DNA of 42,163 nucleotides from Ruminococcus sp. (GCA_017473955.1 JAFUIK010000050.1:1-42163); one strand, 5' to 3'; numbered from the stretch's first letter, positions 16,166 to 23,576 are shown. A program made the numbers and translations. Notes: a model not told the origin generated them from the sequence alone.

Positions 16166-17316
16166 CCGTTCACCTCCGATAAGCTTTGTTCAATCTGCAT
16201 AGCCTGAGCATTGTGAAGTCTAGCTTGTGCAAGCTCTGTTTCATCCTGTAAGTTAATGTTACTCCAGTTTATGGTGAAGTCTTCGCTTAGCCCCTCAAGC
16301 CTTAAATAAAGTCTGCAAATTTTACTTATAACAGGGTTTAAAATTGTCCTGTAGTATTCAAGCTCCGAGGTTAAAATATCCGCCTGCTGAGAGCTCATAC
16401 GCTCAGTTGAAGACCACGAAAGTCCGAGCAAAAACGGCGGAATTGAGAGCTTCGACACAATCTGCTCAAGCAGATGGCGTATTTCAATATCGCAGGAAAG
16501 TATCTGGTTATCAGCACCGATAACCTTAACCGAAACGTCACCAACCGACACAAAATCGCATACCTGAGTTTTATCTCTCATCGCCTTGCTCCACTGGGTT
16601 GCTATCTCCTGCACCCTGTGCTTTGTGTTGCCTGTTTGTCCGTCTTTTGGGTTATACGTCACCGCAAATCGCACATTTCCGACTCTCTCAAAATTAACAC
16701 CGATTGTGTTAAAAATCTTGAGTAGTATAGAGCTGACAAAAGGCAAGCCTTTTAAAACAGACGTGCCCTCAACTCTGCCCGATACAGGGTTTAGTAAGCT
16801 CACGCACACAAGGTTAGGGTACTTGACCTCGTTTAGTGTGCCGTCGGCGTTTTTGCTCATAACCTTGATATCAAGGGGTGTGTCGCCCTGTTTAAGCTCA
16901 ACGTCATACAAAGATGCGTTATATAAGGCTTTAAGCTCACACATATCCCTTGAAAGTACAATTTCGCCCACAGCCGTTCCGTAAGTGAGAAGCTCGTCAA
17001 AGTAAGTGTAAACAAACTGATGCAAGCCGTTTGAACAGCTATTAACCTTAATGTTATTGATAAAGTCACCGAGCTTTTTTGTGGCGTAATCGTTTTCGCA
17101 CTCAACTGTGAATGTACCTATAAGCCTTACTATTTTTGAAATAGCGGCATCAATAACAGGCACAGCCTCACGTAGAGATGAATACAGCTCAAGCTGCTTT
17201 TTTTGGTACGGGCTGTAGTTTTCGATACTCAAAAACGGGTGTGAATTTGCTCTGGATAAAGAGGTCTGAACAGTATGCTCATCATTTACTTTTGTTTTTG
17301 CAGAAAATAATTTCAA
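16162..17316 (-). CDS. Phage portal protein
   Basis: This 384-residue portal forms the 12-mer ring at the capsid vertex through which DNA is packed. Supporting segments are PVIDAAISKIVRLIGTF, YGTAVGEIVLSRD, LLNPVSGRVEGTSVLKGL, the stem helix region LEQIVSKLSIPPFLLGLSW with STERMSSQQADIL, and INWSNINLQDETELAQARL near the C-terminus. The start is a TTG at 17316, placed 7 bp after a perfect AGGAGG (17324-17329). An in-frame ATG at 17388 would overlap the terminase gene and lacks an SD. The gap to terminase is 28 bp. Confidence 0.9.
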   Translation of the reverse strand: MKLFSAKTKVNDEHTVQTSLSRANSHPFLSIENYSPYQKKQLELYSSLREAVPVIDAAISKIVRLIGTFTVECENDYATKKLGDFINNIKVNSCSNGLHQFVYTYFDELLTYGTAVGEIVLSRDMCELKALYNASLYDVELKQGDTPLDIKVMSKNADGTLNEVKYPNLVCVSLLNPVSGRVEGTSVLKGLPFVSSILLKIFNTIGVNFERVGNVRFAVTYNPKDGQTGNTKHRVQEIATQWSKAMRDKTQVCDFVSVGDVSVKVIGADNQILSCDIEIRHLLEQIVSKLSIPPFLLGLSWSSTERMSSQQADILTSELEYYRTILNPVISKICRLYLRLEGLSEDFTINWSNINLQDETELAQARLHNAQAMQIEQSLSEVNG

Positions 17317-17344
17317 TCTGTTACCTCCTGTTAAAACTATATAT

Positions 17345-18607
17345 CTAATATCTTCTTTGAGCGACAACACAAAAGTCGTCGCTGTCATTGTTTAAAATGG
17401 TCGACACAAAGTATCTTATGTCATCCATAGCGTGGTCATTTTCTTTGATGACGGTATCATTTTTCGCGTTTTCACTCCACCGATAAAGCGAGAATTCACG
17501 CATAGCATCCTTGCAGTTGTTGCAAATTTTTATGCGACCCTCTTTCAGTGCGGAGCTTACCATACGGATGCCGTCGATAACCGAGTTTGTTGCAGGCACA
17601 ACGCTAAACTTTTGGTGCCTTTTGATAACCTCAATGAAGCTCGCCGCTGACGGGTCAACCGTGATTTTAGATACCTTTTTATTTCCGATAAGCTCACACA
17701 AAGCCTTGTAGTGCTCCTCGTCAGTTCTTTGGTATCCCTCTTTTTTAGAGTCAAAATAATACTCGTCTATCCTGTACCACGTTTCATTTTGCTTGCCCCA
17801 AAGCCCGAAAGATGCTGGATTCACCGTGCCGTAATCGCACGAAACGGCAAAGTCAGAAAACTCTACCTTTGGCACATCGGGGTAGCTGTGCTCATTTTCC
17901 ATAAACGGATAAACTGCACCGTTAACCGCAACCCACTCGCCTTTTACAAACCTGCGATAAAAAGCACCCGAGTACATTTTTTCGTAGCGTTTAATCGTCT
18001 TTTGAGTAAGCGAGGGGTTGTCTTTCATAGTGAAGTGGATGTACAAAGCGTTCTTTTCTGCTCTCTTTTTAATCCACTCGTTGTAAAACCAGTGGGAGGG
18101 GTATTCAGGATTGCAGTTAAACCAGAACGTGGACCCCGACACGGAGCATCGTGCCAACGCCTGCTCGACAAATGAGCGTGGCATAAGTGCAACCTCGTCG
18201 AGTAATATTCCGCTTAAAGTCATACCTTGGATAAGCGACGCCGATCCTTCGTCCTTGCCCGAAAACAGGTAAAAGCGGTTAACCCTGCCCTTGTACGACA
18301 CTATAAGCAAATTATCAGAGTACTTTTCCTCAACCTTGAAATTAAGCTCTTTGAGCGGAGTTATAAGCGGAGTAACAAGGTTACGCCTTAACGACTTAAT
18401 TGTCTTACCGCACAAAGCGAATGATGACTCGTTAAAGTACGTAAAAGCCCACATTATAAATGAAAGCGACATACAAAACGTTTTACCTGACCTGACTGCC
18501 CCATCGCAGATCACGGCATCATAGTTTTTGTAAGGTGAATTTTTATGCCACCACAAAAGCACTTTCATCTGCTTTTTTGAAAACGGCTTATACTCCACAC
18601 TCATCAT
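17345..18607 (-). CDS. Phage terminase large subunit (PBSX-type)
   Basis: The packaging ATPase/nuclease of about 420 residues shows Walker A GAVRSGKT (near residues 36-43), Walker B ILLDEVALMPR, coupling-motif-like FWFNCNPEYPSHWFYNEW, and RNase H nuclease acidic residues in SCDYGTVNPASFGLW, KITVDPSAASF and DHAMDDIRYF. It uses ATP to thread DNA through the portal. The start is one of two adjacent ATGs (18607 or 18604) after ACGGGG, overlapping the small-subunit gene by about 20 nt. An in-frame GTG at 18616 is also possible. Confidence 0.93.
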   Translation of the reverse strand: MMSVEYKPFSKKQMKVLLWWHKNSPYKNYDAVICDGAVRSGKTFCMSLSFIMWAFTYFNESSFALCGKTIKSLRRNLVTPLITPLKELNFKVEEKYSDNLLIVSYKGRVNRFYLFSGKDEGSASLIQGMTLSGILLDEVALMPRSFVEQALARCSVSGSTFWFNCNPEYPSHWFYNEWIKKRAEKNALYIHFTMKDNPSLTQKTIKRYEKMYSGAFYRRFVKGEWVAVNGAVYPFMENEHSYPDVPKVEFSDFAVSCDYGTVNPASFGLWGKQNETWYRIDEYYFDSKKEGYQRTDEEHYKALCELIGNKKVSKITVDPSAASFIEVIKRHQKFSVVPATNSVIDGIRMVSSALKEGRIKICNNCKDAMREFSLYRWSENAKNDTVIKENDHAMDDIRYFVSTILNNDSDDFCVVAQRRY

Positions 18608-19097
18608 CCCCGTCACTTAAATTCTGTGCTCCCAAAGTCAGTGCGTCCATCAGCCCCATATTTGAGCTGTCGTCCGCAGTGTTTAACTGAGTGAGCTTTT
18701 CAAGAGCTTTAATTCTATCAAAGAATTTAATCTCCATTGCACCATCTCTCGGTTTTCTGATTTCCGAAATCATATACAAATCCATATTCTCTAAGGTTTT
18801 CTTATCGGGGCTATCCATATAAAGTAAGCTCACAGCATCAGAAACAGAAGAAAACGCAAGTCGCTGATACCCTGAATACGCAAGAGAAGCGTAAAGCTCC
18901 TTTCTCGCTACCATCAGGTTTTTTATTTCATCAACTACGTCTTCTCTTAGTAAGAGCTGTTGCCCTTTGATGAAAGGATTTTTTCTGTAGCCTGCCTTTT
19001 TTGCAGAAAGCTCTACGCTTTGGGTATTTGCAAAGTAACAGCAGAACAGTTTCTCCCTTTGGTTTAGTCCCTTTCTCTTTTTATTTTTGCTATCCAT
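18588..19097 (-). CDS. Phage terminase small subunit
   Basis: This 169-residue protein has the terminase-small opening GLNQREKLFCCYFANTQSVE with the helix-turn-helix SAKKAGYRK, and a C-terminal helical part (FFDRIKALEKLTQL) that includes the conserved KFFDRIKALEKL stretch of PBSX-like small subunits. It recognises DNA for packaging. The start is the ATG at 19097 after GGAGGAGG. A longer in-frame extension to 19244 runs through AT-rich leader DNA and is not credible. It is the first gene of the phage-derived operon. Confidence 0.88.
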   Translation of the reverse strand: MDSKNKKRKGLNQREKLFCCYFANTQSVELSAKKAGYRKNPFIKGQQLLLREDVVDEIKNLMVARKELYASLAYSGYQRLAFSSVSDAVSLLYMDSPDKKTLENMDLYMISEIRKPRDGAMEIKFFDRIKALEKLTQLNTADDSSNMGLMDALTLGAQNLSDGDDECGV

Positions 19098-19131
19098 AAA
19101 AACCTCCTCCCACTTAACCTGAAAAAACGCG

Positions 19132-19159
19132 AAAAATTGCATACTTTTATGCAATTTTT
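19132..19159. promoter_or_regulatory. Perfect 12-bp inverted repeat between phage operon and spoVAF-like gene
   Basis: AAAAATTGCATA and TATGCAATTTTT (19132-19143 and 19148-19159) face each other across a 4-nt loop. It lies 34 bp upstream of the terminase small-subunit start and within the divergent spacer. As DNA it could be an operator; as RNA it would be a hairpin in the operon leader, followed by CGCG and a T-run on the minus strand. No clear -10/-35 pair for the phage operon was found beside it. Confidence 0.6.
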
Positions 19160-19221
19160 GGAAAACTTTTTTAAAAAAATTTTTTTGACAACATTTGGGC
19201 AATACTAAAATTAATAATTTT

Positions 19222-19257
19222 GGGGGCGAGCATTGCTCGTCCAATGTGCGTCAGCAC
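19222..19257 (+). repeat. Degenerate family A repeat in the spoVAF leader
   Basis: A hairpin GGGCGAGC-att-GCTCGTCC is followed by GTGC-gtca-GCAC, the small hairpin found in every full family A repeat. Only part of the element remains. It ends 27 bp before the spoVAF-like start codon, the same distance as the half copy before pth. Confidence 0.5.
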
Positions 19258-19284
19258 CCAAAAATCAAAACAAGGAACGATGCT

Positions 19285-20706
19285 ATGTTTACACAAAAAT
19301 TCACAAAAGACTTTCAGCACAACCGAACGCTTTTAAAAAACGCTTTAAGAAGCGACCAGTGTTTTGACATCATCGAGCGAAGTATAACGCTGAACTCAAA
19401 AGATGCCGTAATGTTTTACATCGACGGCTTTGTTAAAGACGACACAATGGAGCACATAATGGAGTATTTCTACCAAAACAGCGAGGACGATATCGTAAAA
19501 GATGCCCGAACATTCGCGTCCTACTGTGTGCCGTATGTCGAGGTCGATGTGCTTGAAGATATAAACGCGATTGTCAAAAACGTGCTTTCGGGCATTTCCT
19601 GTATTATGATAGACGGCTTTTCACAGTGCGTTATGCTTGATATGCGAACCTACCCACAACGAGGCACCTCAGAGCCTCAGGACGACAAGGTGCTTAGAGG
19701 CAGTAAGGACGGCTTTGTTGAAACACTCATTTTCAACTGTGCGTTAATCAGACGTCGAATACGCGACCCTCAGTTTACAACAACAGTGCTCTCTGCAGGC
19801 ACATCATCCCAGACCGACATAGTAATGTGCTACATGGAAAACAAGGTTGATAAAACGCTTTTAAACACGCTTAAAAAGAAAATAGAGAACCTCGACATTG
19901 AATCTCTGTCGATGAACCAACAGAGTCTTATCGAAGCTCTCTATCCACAAAAATGGTACAACCCTTTCCCTAAAGTAAAGTACACCGAGCGACCTGACGT
20001 TGCCGCCGCAGTGTGCTTAAAGGGCAGTATTATAATTTTAGTTGACAACTCACCGTCAGCCTTACTCTTACCGACCTCGATTTTTGAAGTACTCGAAGAA
20101 GCCGACGACTACTATTTTCCGCCAATCACAGGCACATATATAAGAATAGCACGATATTTAATCACCTTTGTGTCAGTGCTTTTAACACCGCTGTGGTTAT
20201 TAGCTGTGCAAAACCCCGAGCACGTCCCCGAAACGCTCAAATTCGTCATACCCGACCAAAGCAACGTAAATATCCCGATTTTTCTTCAACTTATTTTAAT
20301 CGAAATCGGTATCGACGGCTTGCGACTTGCTGCATTAAACACGCCTGATTCATTATCAGCCTCGCTTTCAATCATAGGTGCGATTGCTTTCTCCGAGTTT
20401 GCAATCAACACAGGCTGGTTCTCAATGGAGGTCATCCTCTATATGGCATTTGTCACAATCGCAACCTACTCCCAGCCGTCATATGAGCTTGGTTACAGCC
20501 TGAAATTTATGCGAATTATCCTGCTTATTCTCACCAGAATATTCAACCTCTGGGGTTTTATCTTGGGCATAGTTTTAAATATCGTACTACTGTTTACAAA
20601 CAAAACCCTGTCAGGCAAAAGCTATATGTATCCACTCTTCCCACTCCATCCAAAGGAGTTATTATTGAAGCTCACACGTATCAGAACTACAGCAAAGAAG
20701 AATTAA
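19285..20706 (+). CDS. spoVAF: Spore germination protein, SpoVAF / GerA-A family
   Basis: This 473-residue protein belongs to the GerA/SpoVAF family of spore inner-membrane germinant-receptor A subunits. The N-terminal soluble domain contains the family's hallmark YPQRGTSEP followed by KVLRGSKDGFVETL and NCALIRRRIRDPQF. After EALYPQKWYNPFPKVKYTERPD come four or five membrane helices, including IARYLITFVSVLLTPLWLLA and MRIILLILTRIFNLWGFIL. The YPQR/SKDGF wording fits SpoVAF better than GerAA. The ATG at 19285 lies 8 nt after AAGGA. No GerB or GerC partner is next to it. Its stop codon is also the first base triplet of a family B repeat. Confidence 0.82.
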   Translation: MFTQKFTKDFQHNRTLLKNALRSDQCFDIIERSITLNSKDAVMFYIDGFVKDDTMEHIMEYFYQNSEDDIVKDARTFASYCVPYVEVDVLEDINAIVKNVLSGISCIMIDGFSQCVMLDMRTYPQRGTSEPQDDKVLRGSKDGFVETLIFNCALIRRRIRDPQFTTTVLSAGTSSQTDIVMCYMENKVDKTLLNTLKKKIENLDIESLSMNQQSLIEALYPQKWYNPFPKVKYTERPDVAAAVCLKGSIIILVDNSPSALLLPTSIFEVLEEADDYYFPPITGTYIRIARYLITFVSVLLTPLWLLAVQNPEHVPETLKFVIPDQSNVNIPIFLQLILIEIGIDGLRLAALNTPDSLSASLSIIGAIAFSEFAINTGWFSMEVILYMAFVTIATYSQPSYELGYSLKFMRIILLILTRIFNLWGFILGIVLNIVLLFTNKTLSGKSYMYPLFPLHPKELLLKLTRIRTTAKKN

Positions 20707-20836
20707 GCGTCCGAGCACCGTAGCCCTCAAAAGTCGAGGTCGAGTCTGTATTTTCGTAATCGACAAAGTCGATGAAGAAAATCAATGCGAGACTGTGGAC
20801 TTTTGAGGAATAGCGGAGGTGAACGAGGCGTGATAT
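20704..20836 (+). repeat. Family B structured repeat, copy 1
   Basis: The element begins at the spoVAF-like stop codon (TAAGCGTCCGAGCACCG) and ends GGCGTGATAT. Terminal arms CCTCAAAAGTC (20725-20735) and GACTTTTGAGG (20798-20808) are fully complementary over 11 bp. Inside are AGTCT/AGACT and TTTTC/GAAAA pairs and a central hairpin ATCGAC-aaa-GTCGAT (20759-20773). It is almost the exact reverse complement of the copy at 29387-29519. Confidence 0.85.
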
Positions 20837-20986
20837 TAAGCGTTGAGCGTTCGAGCCTTTTAAATCTCAATGTGACCGAGTCCACGCGTTAAAAAATCAA
20901 AGATTTCATATATTCTTTGATTTTAGCAAGTGGTCGAGGAACAGTAGAGATTTGAAAGAGATGCGAGAACGAGCGAAACGTGATAT
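20837..20986 (+). repeat. Family B structured repeat, copy 2 (divergent interior)
   Basis: It follows copy 1 in tandem and uses the same boundary motif (TGATATTAAGCG at both ends). The arms are different in sequence, TTTTAAATCTC (20858-20868) and GAGATTTGAAA (20947-20957), but pair over 11 bp with one G-U. The interior has its own perfect 11-bp stem AAAATCAAAGA / TCTTTGATTTT (20893-20903, 20914-20924). A partial third unit start follows at 20987. Confidence 0.75.
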
Positions 20987-21007
20987 TAAGCGTCCGAGCA
21001 CCGCATG

Positions 21008-21130
21008 CCTCCCTCTGATGAGGGAGGTGTATTTTGCGTAGCAAAAGACGGAGGGAGAGAAAACAACGTACCGTTTGCGGTTTGTCGTGAACGCCAAATC
21101 CTACGATTTATATACAACGTTTCTGCCACA
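21008..21130. repeat. Hairpin mosaic (family C-like fragment) between spoVAF and spmB
   Basis: This holds a perfect hairpin CCTCCCTC-tgat-GAGGGAGG (21008-21027), then TTTTGC-gta-GCAAAA (21032-21046), the shared segment AACGTACCGTTTGCGG, and the hinge AACGTTTCTGCCACAT that precedes several family A copies. With the flanking A and B repeats it accounts for the whole 20707-21209 gap. No gene was seen in it. Confidence 0.6.
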
Positions 21131-21133
21131 TCC

Positions 21134-21205
21134 GTAGGGGTCGGCGACTCGACGACCCGCCGTGCGTCAGCACCAATTTTTCGGGACGGGAAACCCGTCC
21201 CCTAC
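21134..21205 (+). repeat. Family A repeat, full copy
   Basis: This 72-bp element is bounded by GTAGGGG and CCCCTAC, which are inverted repeats of each other. Inside are three hairpins: GGGTCG...CGACCC, GTGC-gtca-GCAC and GGGACGGG-aaa-CCCGTCCC. It ends 4 bp from the spmB stop codon. Confidence 0.85.
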
Positions 21206-21209
21206 ATTT

Positions 21210-21716
21210 CTACATTAACCATCTCACCGTCATAACGGCAACCACTGCCGCTACAAAATCCGCCACTAACGCCGCAACAAGCGTATGGCGGATTTTCTTT
21301 ATCTTAACTGCACCAAAATACATAGTAATAGCATAGAACGTTGTTTCCGTTGACCCTGCAATAACTGACGCACATCGTCCCAAAAAGCTGTCGGGGCCGT
21401 AATCTCTTAACACCTGATTGAGCAGTGCGGTTGACCCACCGCCCGACACAGGTCGCAGTAAGCTCATTGGCAAAAGCTCACTCGGAAATCCCAGTTTTTC
21501 ACAAAACGGCGATAGCCACTCACACAGTAGTGTCAACGCACCTGATGCTTTAAGCATACTAACCGACACAATTAAACCGATAAGCGTTGGAGCGATAGTG
21601 TAAAGCAGTCGCACTCCGTCTTTCGCACCCTTAGTAAAAACATCGAAAACCTGCACCTTCTTTACTAATCCGTACAGCAACACCCCGCCTATCACACACG
21701 GCATCACAAGTTCCAT
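21210..21716 (-). CDS. spmB: Spore maturation protein B
   Basis: This 168-residue membrane protein of the nucleoside-recognition (Gate) family acts with SpmA in dehydration of the spore core. It shows several membrane segments and the conserved SpmB block LLPMSLLRPVSGGGSTALLN followed by LGRCASVIAGSTETTFYAI, then VAALVADFVAAVVAVMTVRW at the C-terminus. The ATG at 21716 overlaps the end of spmA by 13 nt, with SD AGGGAG, so the two are translationally coupled. It ends directly at a family A repeat. Confidence 0.93.
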   Translation of the reverse strand: MELVMPCVIGGVLLYGLVKKVQVFDVFTKGAKDGVRLLYTIAPTLIGLIVSVSMLKASGALTLLCEWLSPFCEKLGFPSELLPMSLLRPVSGGGSTALLNQVLRDYGPDSFLGRCASVIAGSTETTFYAITMYFGAVKIKKIRHTLVAALVADFVAAVVAVMTVRWLM

Positions 21717-22294
21717 TTAATTCTCCCTACTATGCATAAAAATTTAGACACCAAAAGCCCCATAAACAACGCAACCACCGAGCTTATCCATACACAAAAA
21801 ATTATATCAAACGGTGATTTACTCCCCAAAGCTCCACGCATCGTGGCAATGGTAGTCGGCAAAAGCTGGATTGACGCAGTGTTCATAACAACAAAGTTTA
21901 CCATTGCATCCGTCGCGACATCGCTAACGCTGTCCCTTTTTAACTCTCTCATCGCCTGTAGTCCAAGCGGTGTCGCGGCATTTCCAAGCCCCAGTAAATT
22001 AGCACTGACGTTCATACTCATAAGCTCAAACGCTTTCGAGCTTTTTGGTATATCCGGAAAAATTAAACTAAGCACAGGCGAAAACAGCTTTGCAAGCTTT
22101 TCTGTGAGCCTGCACTCTTTTGCAACCTCCATCACACCCGACCACAAACACATCATACCGCTCATCATAATAAGCAACTCCACGGCATCCGCACAACCGT
22201 CCATCATAGACTGCGAAAGCTCCTCGGTTTTTCCCGTAAACATCGCACAAACAATGCTTGCAACAATCATAAAAGTAAAGATAAAAGAAAGCAT
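21704..22294 (-). CDS. spmA: Spore maturation protein A
   Basis: This 196-residue multi-pass membrane protein is the partner of SpmB. Family features are DGCADAVELLIMMSGMMCLWSG, the MNVSANLLGLGNAATPLGLQ motif, and VVMNTASIQLLPTTIATMRG. The start is the ATG at 22294 after AAAGGTGG; an in-frame GTG at 22303 lies within that SD. It has its own promoter, placed back to back with that of the AbrB-like gene. Confidence 0.94.
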   Translation of the reverse strand: MLSFIFTFMIVASIVCAMFTGKTEELSQSMMDGCADAVELLIMMSGMMCLWSGVMEVAKECRLTEKLAKLFSPVLSLIFPDIPKSSKAFELMSMNVSANLLGLGNAATPLGLQAMRELKRDSVSDVATDAMVNFVVMNTASIQLLPTTIATMRGALGSKSPFDIIFCVWISSVVALFMGLLVSKFLCIVGRIKWNL

Positions 22295-22324
22295 TTTTAC
22301 CACCTTTTACTAAATAACACAATT

Positions 22325-22352
22325 TTTATATTATTTTCACGTTTTTTGTCAA
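22325..22352 (-). promoter_or_regulatory. SigA-type promoter of spmAB
   Basis: On the minus strand TTGACA (22347-22352) and TATAAA (22325-22330) are 16 bp apart, about 30 bp upstream of the spmA ATG. The -35 box is only 7 bp from the -35 box of the divergent AbrB-like gene, giving the palindrome TGTCAA-N7-TTGACA. A sporulation sigma factor would be more usual for spmAB, so this may be a vegetative or shared promoter. Confidence 0.5.
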
Positions 22353-22359
22353 AATTATA

Positions 22360-22388
22360 TTGACACTGGCAAATCCATTTGGTAGAAT
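22360..22388 (+). promoter_or_regulatory. SigA-type promoter of the AbrB-like gene
   Basis: TTGACA (22360-22365) and TAGAAT (22383-22388) are 17 bp apart, 31 bp upstream of the start codon. This is the best promoter consensus in the window. Confidence 0.8.
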
Positions 22389-22419
22389 AATGTTGAAAAA
22401 TATAGAAAGGATGAGTTAT

Positions 22420-22662
22420 ATGAAACCAGCAGGATTTATTCTTAAAATTGACCAGCTCGGCCGTATTGTTATCCCAAAACCGCTTAGAAAAAAATACGAC
22501 CTAGAGCTTGGCGACAGCCTTGAGCTTTTCAACGAGCCGGACGGCATTCTGATGAAAAAGTACTGTATGAGCTGTTCGTTCTGTGGCAACGACGACAATC
22601 TTGTCAAATTCAAGGACAAAACTATCTGTGAGCACTGCTTAAAAGAAATCAAGGAGCTTTAA
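22420..22662 (+). CDS. AbrB/SpoVT-type transcription regulator with C-terminal zinc ribbon
   Basis: This 80-residue DNA-binding protein has an N-terminal AbrB swapped-hairpin domain, GFILKIDQLGRIVIPKPLRK followed by LELGDSLELF, and a C-terminal four-Cys zinc ribbon (CSFCG, CEHC). AbrB-family proteins control transition-state and sporulation genes. The ATG at 22420 is 6-7 bp after AAAGGA; an ATG at 22411 touches the SD and is unlikely. It is divergent from spmAB with back-to-back -35 boxes and is followed by dCMP deaminase. Autoregulation and control of spmAB are inferences. Confidence 0.88.
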   Translation: MKPAGFILKIDQLGRIVIPKPLRKKYDLELGDSLELFNEPDGILMKKYCMSCSFCGNDDNLVKFKDKTICEHCLKEIKEL

Positions 22663-22722
22663 TAGCACTACTACCAATATATAGTAAACAATCAAACTTT
22701 ATTCTACATAGGAGGCATCATT

Positions 22723-23211
22723 GTGAAGAGAACAGATAAGAAAAATTACTATCTCGACATTGCCGAAACTGTGCTTGAACGTGGTACGTGTTTAAGACGC
22801 AACTTCGGTGCGATTATCGTTAAGAACGACCAGATTGTCTCAACAGGTTACGTCGGAGCACCGCGTGGCAGAAAGAACTGTATCGACCTTGGTGTTTGTG
22901 TTCGCGAGCAGAACAACATACCAAGAGGCGAGCGTTACGAGCTTTGTCGCAGTGTGCACGCCGAAGCTAACGCTATTATCCACGCATCCAGAGATGCGAT
23001 GATTGGCTCAACCCTTTACCTTGTCGGCAAGGATGCCAAAACAGGTGATTATGTAGAAAACGCGTGTGCGTGCTCAATGTGCAAGCGTATGATAATAAAC
23101 GCAGGTATCAAAAAGATTATCATCCGCAACACAAAGGATAAGTTCACAGCAATCTACGTTGACGAATGGGTACAAAATGATGAGTCCCTGGATGGCACAT
23201 TAGGATACTAA
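22723..23211 (+). CDS. Deoxycytidylate (dCMP) deaminase
   Basis: This 162-residue zinc enzyme converts dCMP to dUMP for dTTP synthesis (ComEB/dCD family). The catalytic site is SVHAEANAI (zinc His and proton-shuttling Glu) with ACSMCKRM (two zinc Cys; the usual Pro before the first Cys is replaced). The N-terminal part has the family's TCLRRNFGAIIVKND and STGYVGAPRG, and further Cys residues (NCIDLGVCVRE, ELCRSVHAE) suit the second structural zinc site. It begins with GTG at 22723, seven bases after GGAGG, and ends at a terminator. Confidence 0.93.
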   Translation: MKRTDKKNYYLDIAETVLERGTCLRRNFGAIIVKNDQIVSTGYVGAPRGRKNCIDLGVCVREQNNIPRGERYELCRSVHAEANAIIHASRDAMIGSTLYLVGKDAKTGDYVENACACSMCKRMIINAGIKKIIIRNTKDKFTAIYVDEWVQNDESLDGTLGY

Positions 23212-23219
23212 AATAAAAC

Positions 23220-23252
23220 AAAGGAGCAAGCTTTTGACTTGCTCCTTTTTTA
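23220..23252. terminator. Bidirectional terminator between dCMP deaminase and SASP
   Basis: Perfect 11-bp stem AAAGGAGCAAG / CTTGCTCCTTT (23220-23230, 23238-23248) with a 7-nt loop. A T-run follows on the plus strand and a T-rich tract on the minus strand, so it can serve both convergent genes. Confidence 0.9.
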
Positions 23253-23298
23253 TGGTCAAAAATGCAAATTATTACAATCGACCTTAGTTTCTTTTATA

Positions 23299-23490
23299 TT
23301 ATTTTAAGCTGTTCTCGTAAGACTGGATCATCTTTTTAACCATCTGACCGCCGACAGAACCTGCCTGACGTGATGTGAGGTCGCCGTTGTAACCCTGCTT
23401 GAGGTTTACGCCAACTTCAGCGGCTGCTTCCATCTTGAAACGCTCGAGAGCTTCCTTAGCCTCTGGAACTACGATAGAGTTCTTTGACAT
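23299..23490 (-). CDS. Alpha/beta-type small acid-soluble spore protein
   Basis: This 63-residue SASP coats spore DNA and protects it from UV and heat. It shows the conserved core EAKEALERFKMEAAAEVGV (the germination-protease cleavage region) and GDLTSRQAGSVGGQMVKKMI. The region before the cut site has AAAEVGV instead of the more common IAxEFGV. SD AAAAGGAG precedes the ATG. A SigG-like promoter lies upstream. The organism is therefore expected to make spores. Confidence 0.96.
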   Translation of the reverse strand: MSKNSIVVPEAKEALERFKMEAAAEVGVNLKQGYNGDLTSRQAGSVGGQMVKKMIQSYENSLK

Positions 23491-23576
23491 GATTTTCTTC
23501 TCCTTTTCTGTTTTATTTCACAAATAATAATTTATAGAAAAACAACGAAAAAATGATTACTTAATCGTTGTAATAG

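Noticed and set aside
20704..20992. CRISPR array
   Set aside because: Units are tandem and evenly sized, but there are no short identical repeats with unique spacers and no cas genes.
20906..21097. Minus-strand 63-residue ORF
   Set aside because: It lies wholly within family B and C-like repeats.
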